Source: Aegilops tauschii subsp. strangulata
Taxonomy: Eukaryota; Streptophyta; Magnoliopsida; Poales; Poaceae
Length of the DNA stretch: 64,000 bases
Assembly (NCBI RefSeq): GCF_002575655.3
Contig: NC_053038.3
Span: forward strand, 142,182,885 to 142,246,884
Direction of reading: 5' to 3'
Part shown: one piece after another, positions 19,982 to 31,759 of the stretch
Layout of the letters: each line of letters begins with the position of its first letter
Numbering within the stretch: the stretch's first letter is position 1
Notes under the pieces: model-generated
What the model saw: the letters and a program-made list of their open reading frames with translations, nothing else
Told to the model about the DNA's origin: nothing
Database searches by the model: none
Translations under genes and position numbers: made by a program

Positions 19982-20227
19982 TGTAACAGCCTGATTTTTG
20001 GCCCTTTCTTTTTCTTTTGATTTTCTGAGGTTTTGCCTGGGTTTTCTTTTTTCGTGGCTTTGTGGTATGGAAACTGAAGAAGATGAACTTTTCTTTGCTT
20101 CCAGAGTGGATTGTCGTCCCCAAATCCAGCCCTAGACCTTGCCATTTTCATCCTAGACCAAATCACAATATTATTTTCCTTAGGAATATTCCTTTTTCTA
20201 TTAAAGGAATAATCCTTTTTCCCTAGG

Positions 20228-20930
20228 TTGTGAAGCAACCTATATTTCCATCACTCCTAAAATCCCCAAATAATTCTCATAAATTTTTTGGGTCATATCT
20301 TCCTCAAATATGGCAAAATATTTCATTGGTCATGTTTCCCATCATGCTCAATAAATTCATATCCTATTCTGTCCTGGATGGCAGATTGTGAAGCAAGTGC
20401 CATCTACCTTTGCCCAATTGGCCCCAAACTTCTTGGACACCTTTTCATGCCCAAATAATTGCCTCATGCCAAAATTCAACTTAATTTGCCTAGTAAATAT
20501 TCCTGAGCAATTTTTTAAAGTTCCTGTCTGAGGGAATTGGTTGTGAAGGAAGTAATAGCTAGGTTAATCCAATTAAGTTGAATTTTTGCATGGTCTTTCA
20601 TTTTATCAAATCAAAGCCCTCCTCAAGATTTGAGCTCATGCAATGCATCCATGTGAGCACAGCTTCAAATCTTTGTTTCTGTCCAAGTTTTCAGCTAGTG
20701 AAGCAAGTATATTTTATCTTGCTCCATTATGTCTAAAAAATTTCCCAGGCCTTCTCCTACCTATATAACCTATCTCCACCCAATTTGGGCATATTTCATC
20801 TAGCCATTATTCCCCTAGAATTTTTGCAAGTTTCTGGTCAGTGGAAATGCTTGTGAAGCAAGTACCATTTTGGTTTATCCAATTGGTATGAATCCTTTTG
20901 CAGCATCTTCATATGACCAAATAACTCAGC
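20228..20930 (+). repeat. 155-bp periodic repeat, five units, in U3
   Basis: Anchors TTGTGAAGCAA or close variants start at 20,228, 20,386, 20,541, 20,696 and 20,851, with spacings of 158, 155, 155 and 155 bp. Each anchor is preceded by a CTGTC/CTGGTCAG-like string. It is usually followed by CCATYT and a CCAATT box about 25 bp later. Units are AT-rich and diverged from one another, but the register is almost constant. The last unit is about 80 bp long before the homology with the 5' LTR begins. Confidence 0.75.
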
Positions 20931-21704
20931 CTTGCCCAATTTGGGCTCAAGTGGATACCCCATGTGAGAGCATCATCATGATCTTGATTCTGGACCCTTT
21001 TGGTCAGTTGCAAATCAACTATATTAAGCTTTGATCTTTTTGCCTCCAAAACCACCAGGATCATAGTCCTCCCGTAGTTAAACACCCCAGACAACTCCAT
21101 TTGACCCAATCAGCTCCCTGTTGATCACCAGTGCTCATCCAAAACTGATACAACAAAGTTTCAGCGATGCCACACTCCTCTCCTTGGCTCCATCCTGTTA
21201 TATTTAACCTCTGGCATGCCTTGGGGATCAAGGACTAGCCCCCAAACAAGTTTTGCCAGCCCATTGTGTCCTCCCCGTGACATGTCGCGTGGTGACCGCG
21301 TGTATTTTTGCCCGTGCACACGCTCTGGATGCTGCAAACACGCTCTGACGCTTCGGCCTATTCCTCCCCGTCTGTGCACTCGTCCACTCATCACCCGACC
21401 ATCTCCAGCGTGTTCCCCGCTTCGTCGCTGTCTCTCTGGAGCCCTTGCTCCCTCCGTCTTCTTCCCCGGTGAGCCGTCACCGTCGTCGCATCGTTCTGAC
21501 CCGTGACCACGTCATCTTCCTCGACCGTGTCCTTTTCCTCCTCGTGTCCTCGAGCGCCTCTCGTCTCCGTGACCTCTGTGCCTCGTCCGCGTCCTCCCTC
21601 GTCGCCTTGCCGCCCCTCCCTATGACCCTTGGCCACACGTGCCCGTCGCCGGAGCGCGGACACGTAGCCGCGCACGTGCCACCTCACCCCCTCGCTGCCC
21701 TGGC

Positions 21705-21713
21705 TATATAAGG
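21705..21713 (+). promoter_or_regulatory. TATA box of element B 3' LTR
   Basis: This is the counterpart of 14,019-14,027, in the same CTGGCTATATAAGGCCACC context. It lies about 1.7 kb from the LTR start, so U3 is unusually long. Confidence 0.7.
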
Positions 21714-22345
21714 CCACCCCAAGGTCGCTCAACCTCACCAACAGCCTCACCTCACTCCCAGGAACCTTCCTAGCCTCTCCACCGAGCCGGAGCTGCTCTC
21801 CTTGCTGCTCTCTGCCTCCATTGCCGCCGCACGGCCTCAGCCAAATCCCCCCGAACCAAGCACTCCCCCTCCTTTCTGACCTCACCAGAGGACCACCGGG
21901 ACCCCTTAGATCCTCCCCGTGCCCTCTTCCTCTCACCGGAGCCACTATGGCCAAAAACCCACTCGTGCCTGAAGCCCCCTCCGCTGGAGTCCTTGCTGCT
22001 CTCAACCCCGCCCTCCTCGAGGTCTGTTCTGCCAAGGGATGGGTGCGGCTCGACGCGCTGATCATCCCGGTAGGTCGGCCGGCGAGAATGGTGGCCGGAG
22101 CCGCCCAGGAGCCTCGCCGGAGCACGCCGGTCCTCCCCTACATCGCGGGCAGGCGCGAGGAGGATGACGACCTCGGGTCAAGCGGGCCCCATCTCCGCGC
22201 TGCCCCACCTGTCGGCGAGCGGGCGTTGACCCGGGCTGCCCACGTGGATAAGTGACGGCCCCCAGCCCCGTGGGACCCGCACGTCAGCGTCACACGCGCC
22301 CGGTCCCGCCAGTGCCTAGCTGGATAAGTGGAAACGCCTTTTGGG

Positions 22346-22475
22346 GAAATATGTTTTCAATAAGGGAAAGCGTATTCTGGTCTTAGTTCGGTTGGAAATG
22401 CGTTTTCCTTCTAGAAAAGCGTATTTTCACTTAACTATGGCTAGAAATACGTTTTCTCTGCTGAGAAGGCGTATG
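22346..22475 (+). repeat. Three tandem stem-loop repeats in element B 3' LTR
   Basis: This is the second copy of the array at 14,657-14,786. It has a few substitutions (ATATGTTTTC for ATACGTTTTC in unit 1, GTATGC for GTATTC at the end of unit 3), and spacing is unchanged. Confidence 0.7.
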
Positions 22476-23396
22476 CAACTAAATGTGCTTTCTGTTTTTC
22501 AGCTCAGGGGCCTCTTTGTAGAAATCTTTTTATAGATTGGTCCCTGGACTTTGTCAGGCTATAACTTTTTGCTCGTAACTCCAATTAAGGTGAAACCAAT
22601 GCCCACGTCTTCGTCTCGTCGAGCCCGTTCTGTTACCCCCATTTTCACTATGGTTTGACATATTGAAAATGACCTTTTTTCCCTTGCCCCTAATCAGCCC
22701 CTCCGAGAGAGAACCCTTTTCGGCGATTCTTTTCGCGATCGTTCCGCACCTCTTCCCGGAGCCTTCTTCACCCAAGGCAAGCCACAAGCACCATTTGCAT
22801 GATAGCCATGCAGAAGCATTGGTTTTCAACTTGAATCTTTAATAACTATTTGTTTGCTTTGCTGCTGCTGATATTATTTCGGTTATGCTTATGGATTAGT
22901 GGTTACCGTCATGCTATCTTCCTTGCACTCTGTTATTATGTTCTTCATGCTAGTATTACTTTAATATTGGCCATGCTTGGTAGTAGTACATGTTGGTGAT
23001 GGTCTTCGGTGCATGACTATCGTCTGTTCCGAGTACCGTTGTGATGCATGTTCTTTTGCTCCCAGTTGGTTAAATGCTTGTATGGTAGTTTTATCATTAT
23101 GTTATTGCATGGTATTTATTGTTGATGCTAGTGGTCATTTTATGCTATGAGTAGTATTCTAGTTGTGATATCCATGCTCGTCAGTATGCCATGCTCATCT
23201 GGATAAATGGTTAAATGTTATTGTTATGCTCGTTGATTGGGATGCACCCCCATGCTTATGTTAATATCATGTTCATGCATTGTAGTTGCATCAGGTTGTT
23301 TTTATCATGACTCGACATATTGCATTCAGGTTTAACCAGATTAAATTGAACTTGAACAACTGTTGGCTGAGTTATGGTGCCACCATATCGAGCTGA

Positions 23397-23401
23397 CCAG
23401 T
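23397..23401 (+). repeat. Target-site duplication, left copy (CCAGT)
   Basis: CCAGT immediately precedes TGTGACGCCCCGAG. The same five bases follow the array end at 61,235-61,239. The uninterrupted site is seen in the other LTR of element B at about 15,703-15,710 as GACCAGTGCAACC. Confidence 0.95.
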
Positions 23402-26400
23402 TGTGACGCCCCGAGACCGTCGCTTCAGAAGACTTCCTATTTTCGTGATCACCGCGTGTTTCTTTTGGTGCTTGCTCTTTTATTTTTTGCATTGCATCAT
23501 GTCATCATGCCATCATGTCGTTAATCTTTGCATCAAAACTCAACTAAATAAATTGCATGGATCTTCGATCCATTTAAATCGAGGGAATTCACATGGTGAT
23601 TTCTCTTTATAACATATCCTCCTAGTATTTATGGAGCTATTATAAATATTCCATTAGTTTGGAATTAACCGGAACACACTTGCAAAATAATTCCCATGCC
23701 TATTTCCACTTCAAGTTTCACCTCCAAGCTTTGCCAACAATTCTTTTCCCTCTTATCGAGACCCTTCCTAAATGTTCAACATGTTGGACACTTTGTAATC
23801 CTACTCCTTCTTCTCATCTTCTTTTCTGTTTCATCTTGCCCTTTCCATCTAAAACATCATCTAGTGCAACACCCCATCACAAGCGTCTTCCTTTCTATTC
23901 TCACCCATTTATTGCAAGTGGTATTTTTCTGTCCCAGTAAAATATTCACTTACTTTCTGTAAATCTTAAACCATGCCAACTACCTCTTTGTCAAATCTCA
24001 TCTCTTTTAAAGTTGTTTTGGTTGGGTTAACAAATGGCTCAAGTTTGAATTCAATTCAAACTTGAATTATTTTTCTTCCTCTAAAAATTGCCAAACCAAT
24101 TTATTCAAATTGTGTATATTATCAAGACTTCAGAGATATTTTATTTTCTGAAATATTCCACCTCTAGCACCTCCTTCTTTTCTCTAAAGTTCTGGTTGAG
24201 GAAATAAAGAAAAGAAGGAAGAAAGGGAGAGAGCCCAGCCAGCCTCCCAGGCCGGCCCATCCTTCTCCGCTGCCTCCTCTCCTCCATGGCCCAAGGCCCA
24301 GCCGCGCCCTCTTAACCCTAGCCCAACCGACCCCATGGACAGATCCCCTCTCTCCCCTTCGTTCTCCTCCTGCCGCCGCACACACACGCACGCATCGAGC
24401 AGAGCCCGGCTCGATCCCTAATCCCCTCCACTCGTCTCCCTCCTCGAGCCAAAGGAGGAGCCCCGCACCCGTTTCTCGAGCGCCGACCTCCTCCTCGCTC
24501 CCATGGCGTCGCCGCCCGTCAAGCTCCACCGCCGGTGCCCCGAGCCATCCTTCTCCGCCGTGCCTCCTCCCCTCTGCAGGCCCCCTCTCATGGCGCCGCC
24601 TTGCCTCCATGGCCGCCGCGCCTCCCTCTGCAGCACCAGGCCACGGCCACCTCTCCTCACCATGGCCCTCGCGAGCTTCCTCCCGTGCCGCCTCTCCTCC
24701 TGCTTCTCCTCGTCGCCACCAACCCGCCTCGACCTCAACGCGGGCAGCAGCAGTTGCTGCTGCACCCTCGCGCTGCGCCCTCGTCCCGATTCCCTCCTCT
24801 GTGCGCCAAGTCCCTCGTCCGCTGCTGCTCTGCTCCGCTCCGCCGCCACCGCTCCGTCCAGCAAGCGCGCCTCCGGCTGCCGCAACCTCTGCCTCCTCCC
24901 TCCATTCGGCCTCAACCGTCGGAGACACGCCGCCTCCCCGCCACGGCGCCGCGCCCCTGTTCGTCGTCGTTGTCACTTTGAGCCCGTGCCCACTTCTTGT
25001 CGCTTCTCGCGCACCGCCCAGCCTTGCTGCTGCCACCAGAGGCCTTTTGTCTCGCGTTGTTCTGGATCAGCAAGGATGAGACGCCAAGACCCGTACCCGG
25101 ACCGTCAAGCATCGCCCCGTGGAATTTGCCAAGCACCACTTCGACAAGTGTACCTCTACTTCGGATTCACCAAGTACCCCTTCGGATGCGCCTAGTTCGA
25201 CTACATGTACCACCAAGTTCGTCTACTGTCGACCCGAACATCTATGAACCGTGTACGTCTACCGTCGCCGTGGATCCGACAAGATCCGTGTACAACTACT
25301 ACCCCTACGACACGTGAACAACTACTTCCACTTCGAACGCGTTCCGCCCCGAATGCACGCTTCGAAGGTATAACCTCGAGACGACGTCCGTGGACCGAAT
25401 GCATGTGTTGTACGAGATGCTCATGTTTGCACCGTGTTCGAAATTGTCGCTTGCGCGTTCCTTGTTTCCAAGCTGCCGTGCCGTGGGAACCCGGTAACCG
25501 GGAGCACCCCACCATTCTCTTGCGTGTTTCACACATCTGCACAATTCTCCTTGCGCCGGTATCTCCATGAGCTACCGGAACCGATATGTTGTCGTGGCAT
25601 CATTTTCGTTATCGTTGCCATGGCACCCTTTTCGTTCCACCACGGTAACAAATGCTTCATAACTTGCTCTTGTCCACGTTTTATAAAAATTGCTTAAAAC
25701 TTGCATTGTCATCCGCATCATGATAACAACATTTAAAATGTCTAAAATTGATGTTTGCATTAAATTGCTAAATGACATATGGGGATTTTCCGGTATTGTC
25801 ATTTGTTATTTCCGACCTCATTTAAACTTGCCTAGATAGGTTGTTTAATTATGCTTCACCTCTTGCCATGGCTAATAACATTTAATATTGTTGGGTACAT
25901 AAATGAGAGAGAACTAAATAATTAAATGTGGTGTTTCGTCAATATGCAACTCGTTGCATATTGAGCTCCACTTAATTTGTAGTGTTGTTTGTTGCACCTT
26001 GCCATGCCATGCCTCATTAAACCGGACATGCATCATACTCGTTTGTGCATCATGCCATGTGTATGTGGTGGTTGTTTACTACGGTGTTTGTTTTTTTTCC
26101 GGTTTGCTTCTCCCGTTACCTTCGGTTTCGTTCCGGAGTTGTGAGTATTCGTTCAACTACGTCCGCTTGTCTTCTTCATGGACTCGTTCTTCTTCTTTGC
26201 GGGATTTCAGGCAAGATGACCACCCCTCGAAATCACTTCTATCTTTGCTTTGCTAGTTGCTCGTTCTATTGCCATGTTGCGCTACCTACCACTTGCTATT
26301 TTCATGCCTCCCAAATTGCCATGAACCTCTAACCTTTGTCACCCTTGCTAGCGAACCGTTGTTTGGCTATGTTACCGCTTTTGCTCAGCCCCTCTTATAG

Positions 26401-27824
26401 CATTGCTAGATGCAGGTGAAGATGAAGATTGCTCCATGTTGGATTATGTTTATGTTGGGATATCACAATATCTCTTATTTAATTAATGCATCTATATACT
26501 TGGTAAAGGGTGGAAGGCTCGGCCTTATGCCTGGTGTTTTGTTCCACTCTTGCCGCCCTAGTTTCCGTCATACCGGTGTTATGTTCCTTGATTTTGCGTT
26601 CCTTACGCGGTCGGGTGATTTATGGGACCCCCTCGACAGTTCGCTTTGAATAAAACTCCTCCAGCAAGGCCCAACCTTGGTTTTACCATTTGCCTACCTA
26701 AGCCTTTTTCCCTTGGGTTCTGCAGACTCAAGGGTCATCTTTATTTTAACCCCCCCGGGCCAGTTCTCCTTCGAGTGCGGGTCCAAACCGAGCGATGTCC
26801 GGCGCCCCCTGGGCAACCAGGGTCTATGCCAACCCGACGTCTGGCTCATCCGGTGTGCCCTGAGAACGAGATATGTGCAGCTCCTATCGGGATTTGTCGG
26901 CACAGCGGGCGGCTTTGCTGGTCTTGTTTTACCATTGTCGAAATGTCTTGTAAACTGGGATTCCGAGACTGATCGGGTCTTTCCGGGAGAAGGTTTATCC
27001 TTCGTTGACCGTGAGAGCTTATAATGGGCTAAGTTGGGACACCCCTGCAGGGTATTATCTTTCGGAAGCCGTGCCCGTGGTTATGTGGCAGATGGGAATT
27101 TGTTAATGTCCGGTTGTAGAGAACTTGACACTTGACCTTAATTAAAACGCATCAACCGCGTGTGTAGCCGTGATGGTCTCTTCTCGGCGGAGTCCGGGAA
27201 GTGAACACGGTTCTTGTGTTATGTTTGACGTAAGTAGGAGTTCAGGATCACTTCTTGATCATTGCTAGTTCACGACCGTTCCGTTGTTTCTCTTCTCGCT
27301 CTCATTTGCGTATGTTAGCCACCATATATGCTAGTGCTTGCTGCAGCTCCACCTCATTACCCCATCCTTTCCTTTGAGTTTAAATAGTCTTGATCTCGCG
27401 GGTGTGAGATTGCTGAGTCCTCGTGACTCACAGATACTTCCAAAACAGTTGCAGGTGCCGATGAGACCAGTGCAGGTGACGCAACTGGGCTCAAGTGGGA
27501 GCTCGATGAAGATCTTGTTCGTTGTGTTGTTTCTTTTCATGTTGATCAGTAGTGGAGCCCAGTTGGGACGATCGGGGATCTAGCAGTTGGGTTGTCTTCT
27601 TTTATTTTGGTTCCGTAGCCGGACCTATGTGTGTATCTTGAATGATGTATGATTCATTTATGTATTGTGTGAAGTGGCGATTGTAAGCCAACTCTTTATC
27701 CCATTCTTGTTCATTACATGGGATTGTGTGAAGATGACCCTTCTTGCGACAAAACCACAATGCGGTTATGCCTCTAAGTCGTGCCTCGACACGTGGGAGA
27801 TATAGCCGCATTGTGGGTGTTACA
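23402..27824 (+). mobile_element. Array LTR 1 (original 5' LTR)
   Basis: This LTR is 4,423 bp, TGTGACGCC to GTGTTACA. Private variants include GTCGTTAATC near 23,520 and GTTGTTTCTC near 27,289. It has the 25-bp palindrome at 24,040-24,064. A GC-rich block (about 24,230-25,200) has a CT-rich plus strand, and an AT-rich block follows from 25,680 to 26,500. An AATAAA lies at 26,649-26,654. I see no clear TATA box; GTGTATATTATC near 24,111 is a weak candidate. Open frames in the GC-rich block are treated as composition artefacts. Confidence 0.92.
24040..24064. repeat. 25-bp palindrome in array LTRs
   Basis: CAAGTTTGAATT and AATTCAAACTTG are perfect 12-bp arms around a single C. Identical copies are at 32,397-32,421, 40,752-40,776 and 57,462-57,486. 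LTR 4 has only CAAGTTTGGAATTATT near 49,116, so most of the palindrome is deleted there. Confidence 0.9.
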
Positions 27825-27827
27825 AGT

Positions 27828-27840
27828 TGGTAATCAGAGC
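27828..27840 (+). other. Primer-binding site, array unit 1 (one-base insertion)
   Basis: TGGTAATCAGAGC is the iMet primer site TGGTATCAGAGC with one extra A. It lies 4 bp from the LTR end. Confidence 0.75.
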
Positions 27841-28819
27841 CATCCCCGACTTAGGAGCCCCCTGCTTGATCGAATCGCTGACGTTGTTGAGTCTAGAACA
27901 AAAATGTTTTGAGTCTTAGGATTATATATATCGGAGAGTAGGATTCTTTTACTCCTCAGTCCCTTCGTCGCTCTGGTGAGGCCTCCCGACGTAGAAGTTT
28001 TGACTCTTCTCTCCTCAAATTTCACTAAAAAAAAATTTTAGGATCACGCGGGTATCTTGGAATCGTTCCGATGGTTTTGTGACGAGAACATTGTTCTTGG
28101 TGCCTCCTGACATTTAGGGGTTGTGGCAGTGTCCCGGGGAGTTGAGCTCCGAGGTGTTGTCGTCACAATTTTATCATTGCAGTTCTGGAATACCTGAGTT
28201 TCGCCGACATCGAAATCTCTTTTATGCAGTTGTTGGTGAGATCACCTCGACGCCACCCAGTACTGGGGCGGGAGTTCGGGAGTATTGCCATAACTTGTAT
28301 AACGGATGTTTTTCGAAGGTTGAGGTAAATGATTTCTGAAGGTTTCTTGGTTATGTGTTGAAGGATGGATACAGCTGGATCTAGGTATTGTTAGTTTGGG
28401 TGATATATTTTGTGTCCCCTGTATCCCCAACACCAGATTGCATAACCAGAAAGTTTCGGGAGTTTATAAGTGGGAATTCAAGTAGCCTTAGGATATCTTT
28501 CCGACAGACGCATGATGTGAGATTGGGGTTCGACGTCTAGTGGTCCGCCTGTACACGGTTGATTTTACAGTGGTCTCGTAGTGTCTTAAAGAGTCCATGG
28601 CTATGCCGACTCGGGGACGCTTCGTATGTCATGTGCACAGCCTTGTACATGATGGTGCTGTACGATTGAGCCCGTGTGGGCCCCACCACGAAAACTTCGG
28701 ACGAAATCTCTATCATATGTTTGTTCCGGCTTATTCTGCAAGCCAAATCCTTTGTTTTGTTTTGTTTTGTGGTATTCGAGTTGCTTCGAAGTCAAATGTG
28801 AGTCCATACTTTTCCTAAA

Positions 28820-31712
28820 CGGTGTTCTCATATTTCTATGCGGATGATAATCCTTCTTGATCATCGAGATCGTCATGTTAATTCTTTTCCAACCGGCGTG
28901 TTTCTCTTCAAGTGCATCCAGTCATTCCAACGTTCGCAAGATCAATTCTAAGCTTTTCTCAACGGTGTTTGTTTCATCTGCCCCAAGTTGCCTTTGTTTT
29001 CCCACCCTCCCACCCTTTTCTTTTTCAAGGACTCAGATTCTTAACCAAGTATCCATTTTATTCACGTGAAGTCCCTTCATTCTTTTCAATCAATGTTCTT
29101 ACCCGGTGGTTCTCATGAAGATGTTCTTCAAGTTTATTATTCTTCGTTCTTTTTCTTCTCCGGTGGATTCAATTCAAGCTTTGTCGATCATGTCCTTTCC
29201 TCGTTTCAAATGTTTTCTCATGCCGGTGCAACTCTTAATCATTCCCCGCTTGCTATTCAATTGTTCCGGAGTGTACAAGATATCTCAGAAGATTTGTGTC
29301 TCCATTATCAATCTGTTCAAGCTATTTTGAGGTTGTTATCTCATTAAAGCCATTTAATTCAACCGGTGTATTCTATCTTTCACGCAATCTTTCCAACGGT
29401 GTTTCTTTTGAGTGGGCCCTAACCCACAGGTCTTTTTTCCAGGATCTTACCTGACTCTTCTAATTTTTCTGGAGTTATTCCCAAATTCTTTTCGAAGTTT
29501 GACGTAAGAATGAGTTATCATCGGTCATATTTCTTCTCCAAGATCGCTTTCAAATTCTTTTCATCGTTGGTTCAACCTTTCTAATTTTTCATCCCGGAGT
29601 ATCTCAATAATTCATGGTGGTGTTTCTCATCATCATTCTCCACATTTGAAGACCGAAGAAGAATTTCTCATGAATCTTGGTCCGTTCTCTTGAAGATTCA
29701 TAGTTCTAGCTTATGCCATCCTCTCATAATTGTTTTCGATTGTGAGAATTCTTTTCATACCCATCCGGAGCATTTCAGAGTTGTTTTCATTTCTTGATCA
29801 TCCAAAGGCCATCATCTCAGAACTATTCATTCAAGCTTTCAACTCTCGTTCTCCAAATCATACCGGTGCATCACTCAAATATCCTCTAATCAGTTCATGA
29901 TCTCTTCGTTCTCGTGTATCTAAATTCTGTCAAGTATCTTCATTCATTTTCTAATTCTTTCCGTTGAATTGTGCCTTTGCTACTTTCATTTTCAATTCTT
30001 ACGGTGGTTCGTTCAAGATTTCTCTTCCTTCGTTATCATATCAATTTATTCGTTGTTTCAATCCTACCGGTGGTTCGATGAAGACCTTCCCAAGTTTGCG
30101 CTATATCTATCTTAATCCTTTCTACGAGAATAAGTAGTGTGCAAAAATCCGTTGCTTGTCATCAATTTATATTGGTGAAGGATAAGCATAACATAATTCT
30201 TATCCTTGTTTCCTCCAAGTGATTTATTCTTTTCTTTCGGAGTTCGTTCATGATATCAAATTCTTGATTTCAATTGTTCATCTTTCTTTCCGGAGTTCCA
30301 AGTTTTATCGGTTATATCATCCCGAAGCTTCATCTAAATCATTGCAAGGCTTCTCCCAGAGATCTTTTCAACTTCCCATTTCGTTTGATCATTCTTTTAC
30401 TACCGGAGTTCTTCATGGAGACTCTATATGGTGGTTCGTCAAGGATTCCTTTCATTTTTCAATTGTTCTTCAAGATTTCTCTTGAAGTTATGATCCGCCA
30501 AGCTATACTCTAAAATAAACATGGTGTTCAACACATGTTTTGTTTTGAGGAGTTCAAGCATTCTTCATCTTGCATTCTGAAGTGCAATTATTATCTTTTG
30601 AGATGGTGTTATGTCATTTTTGATAATTTCCCTTCGCGTTTCATGATTCTCAAGTTTTCAAGAGTGACATATTTAAATCCATCATTTTCTATTTCGTTCA
30701 AGAGATCTTTTCAACCAATCAATCTTTTTGTTGGAGTTATATTGGGTTATGTTTCACCTAAAGCCTTCCCTAAGGAATGTTGCTATTATGGTGCTTATCA
30801 ATGATCCAAGTTTTCTCCTATCCTCTAGACGAGAGAAGATTTCATCTCTTCGTTGATCTCAAGCAAGCAATTGTTTTCGTTAGTGGCAGAATTTCACCTC
30901 AAGTTTTGAGATGTTTTCCATAAGCCCACTACAAGCTTATTCTTTTCGTTGTTGGTTTTCCAACAACTCCGTCCAAACCTTCTTGGAAGGACGTTTCCCT
31001 AATTCAATTGTGGTGGAAGTTATCATTTCCTTCTCCGTTCTCTTATTCCGACGGTCTAGCTTCAATTCTTTCGTTACGGAGGCATTGTGATGTTGCTCTT
31101 TTCGACCAATCATCTTGTTTTGTCAAGATCATGTAATTTTCTTTTCTTATCCGTTTAGCCGGAGTGTCGTGTTTTCATTCGAGTTCTCTCATATTATCAA
31201 GTTTTGCCTCCCTTTTCAACCGGGTGCGGTCTGAAATCTTTCTTACCCCTTGTGCCATTATTTCATTAGTACCGGAGGCAGTGTGTTGTTAAACTCATCG
31301 AGTATCCTCTCATCTTGTCAAATTCATGTTCAATTCCTTCCATTTACAGTCGGAGTGCTGCCCAAATTATATCATTCTTATTCCTTCCCTATCTTGGTTT
31401 TAACCGGAGTGGTTTAAATATCTATCGTGTCAATTAACCTCAAGGTTCACATGGTGTTCCTTGTTTCTCTTTTCTACCGGTGTGCTTTCATATTCCTTTT
31501 GATCCGTTAAGCTCTCGTTTCATATTCTTCAACCTACAAAGGTTCTCGCAATGTTCCTTGTTCCTCTTGCTGAACGGAGTGTTTTGAATTTTGTTCATCT
31601 CCATTGTGTCATTTCCTCAAGCTTTGCGACCTCTCAAGGTTCTTTGGTTTCACTCATTTGTCAAAGAAGCGATTAGTTTTACCTCTTCTCTTCCTCTTCC
31701 GTTTTTCTCCGG
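28820..31712 (+). repeat. Degenerate CGGWG motif array in internal domain 1
   Basis: About 25 CGGTG or CGGAG cores, usually preceded by AAC, TAC or TTC, occur on the plus strand of a T/C-rich, GC-poor tract. Examples are 28,820, 28,963, 29,104, 29,161, 29,224, 29,267, 29,364, 29,397, 29,595, 30,002, 30,068, 30,291 and 30,404. Many neighbours are 55-75 bp apart. The same series is in the other three internal domains. It looks like a decayed tandem repeat. Confidence 0.6.
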
Positions 31713-31759
31713 TGCCATCCTAGATCTCGGGACGAGATCCTCTTGTAGTGGTGGAGTGT

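Larger units (their letters stand above)
19982..23401 (+). mobile_element. Element B 3' LTR, left part (interrupted by the tandem array)
   Basis: It starts TGTAACAGCC after the polypurine tract and runs into the target duplication CCAGT at 23,397-23,401. It carries the complete U3, including 949 bp that the 5' LTR has lost. That U3 holds five units of a 155-bp repeat (20,228-20,930). From 20,931 onward it aligns with 13,247-15,711. The LTR resumes at 61,240. Confidence 0.88.
27825..31759 (+). mobile_element. Array internal domain 1, non-coding
   Basis: The domain is 3,935 bp. It opens with AGTTGGTAATCAGAGCC and ends with GTAGTGGTGGAGTGT before the next LTR. I see no gag, protease, reverse transcriptase or integrase motif; the longest plus-strand frames are under 95 codons. 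The first 1 kb (27,840-28,800) is of mixed composition. From 28,820 to 31,712 the sequence is T/C-rich with recurrent CGGTG/CGGAG cores. The A/T run near 28,026 is A9T4. Confidence 0.88.

Noticed and set aside
20228..20930. Centromeric satellite
   Set aside because: The length is near that of grass centromeric monomers, but I see no sequence resemblance and the array lies wholly inside an LTR.
24164..25036. 290-codon minus-strand frame rich in Gly, Ala, Glu and Arg (also 40876-41748)
   Set aside because: It is the reverse reading of the same GC-rich CT block and is broken in other copies, with no domain.
24503..25195. 230-codon frame on the plus strand, intact in all five array LTRs (also 32860, 41215, 49564 and 57925)
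   Set aside because: The product is low-complexity Pro/Ser/Arg/Cys, and equally long frames exist on the other strand. The copies differ by many amino-acid-changing substitutions. Equal length is expected because the LTRs are recent duplicates.
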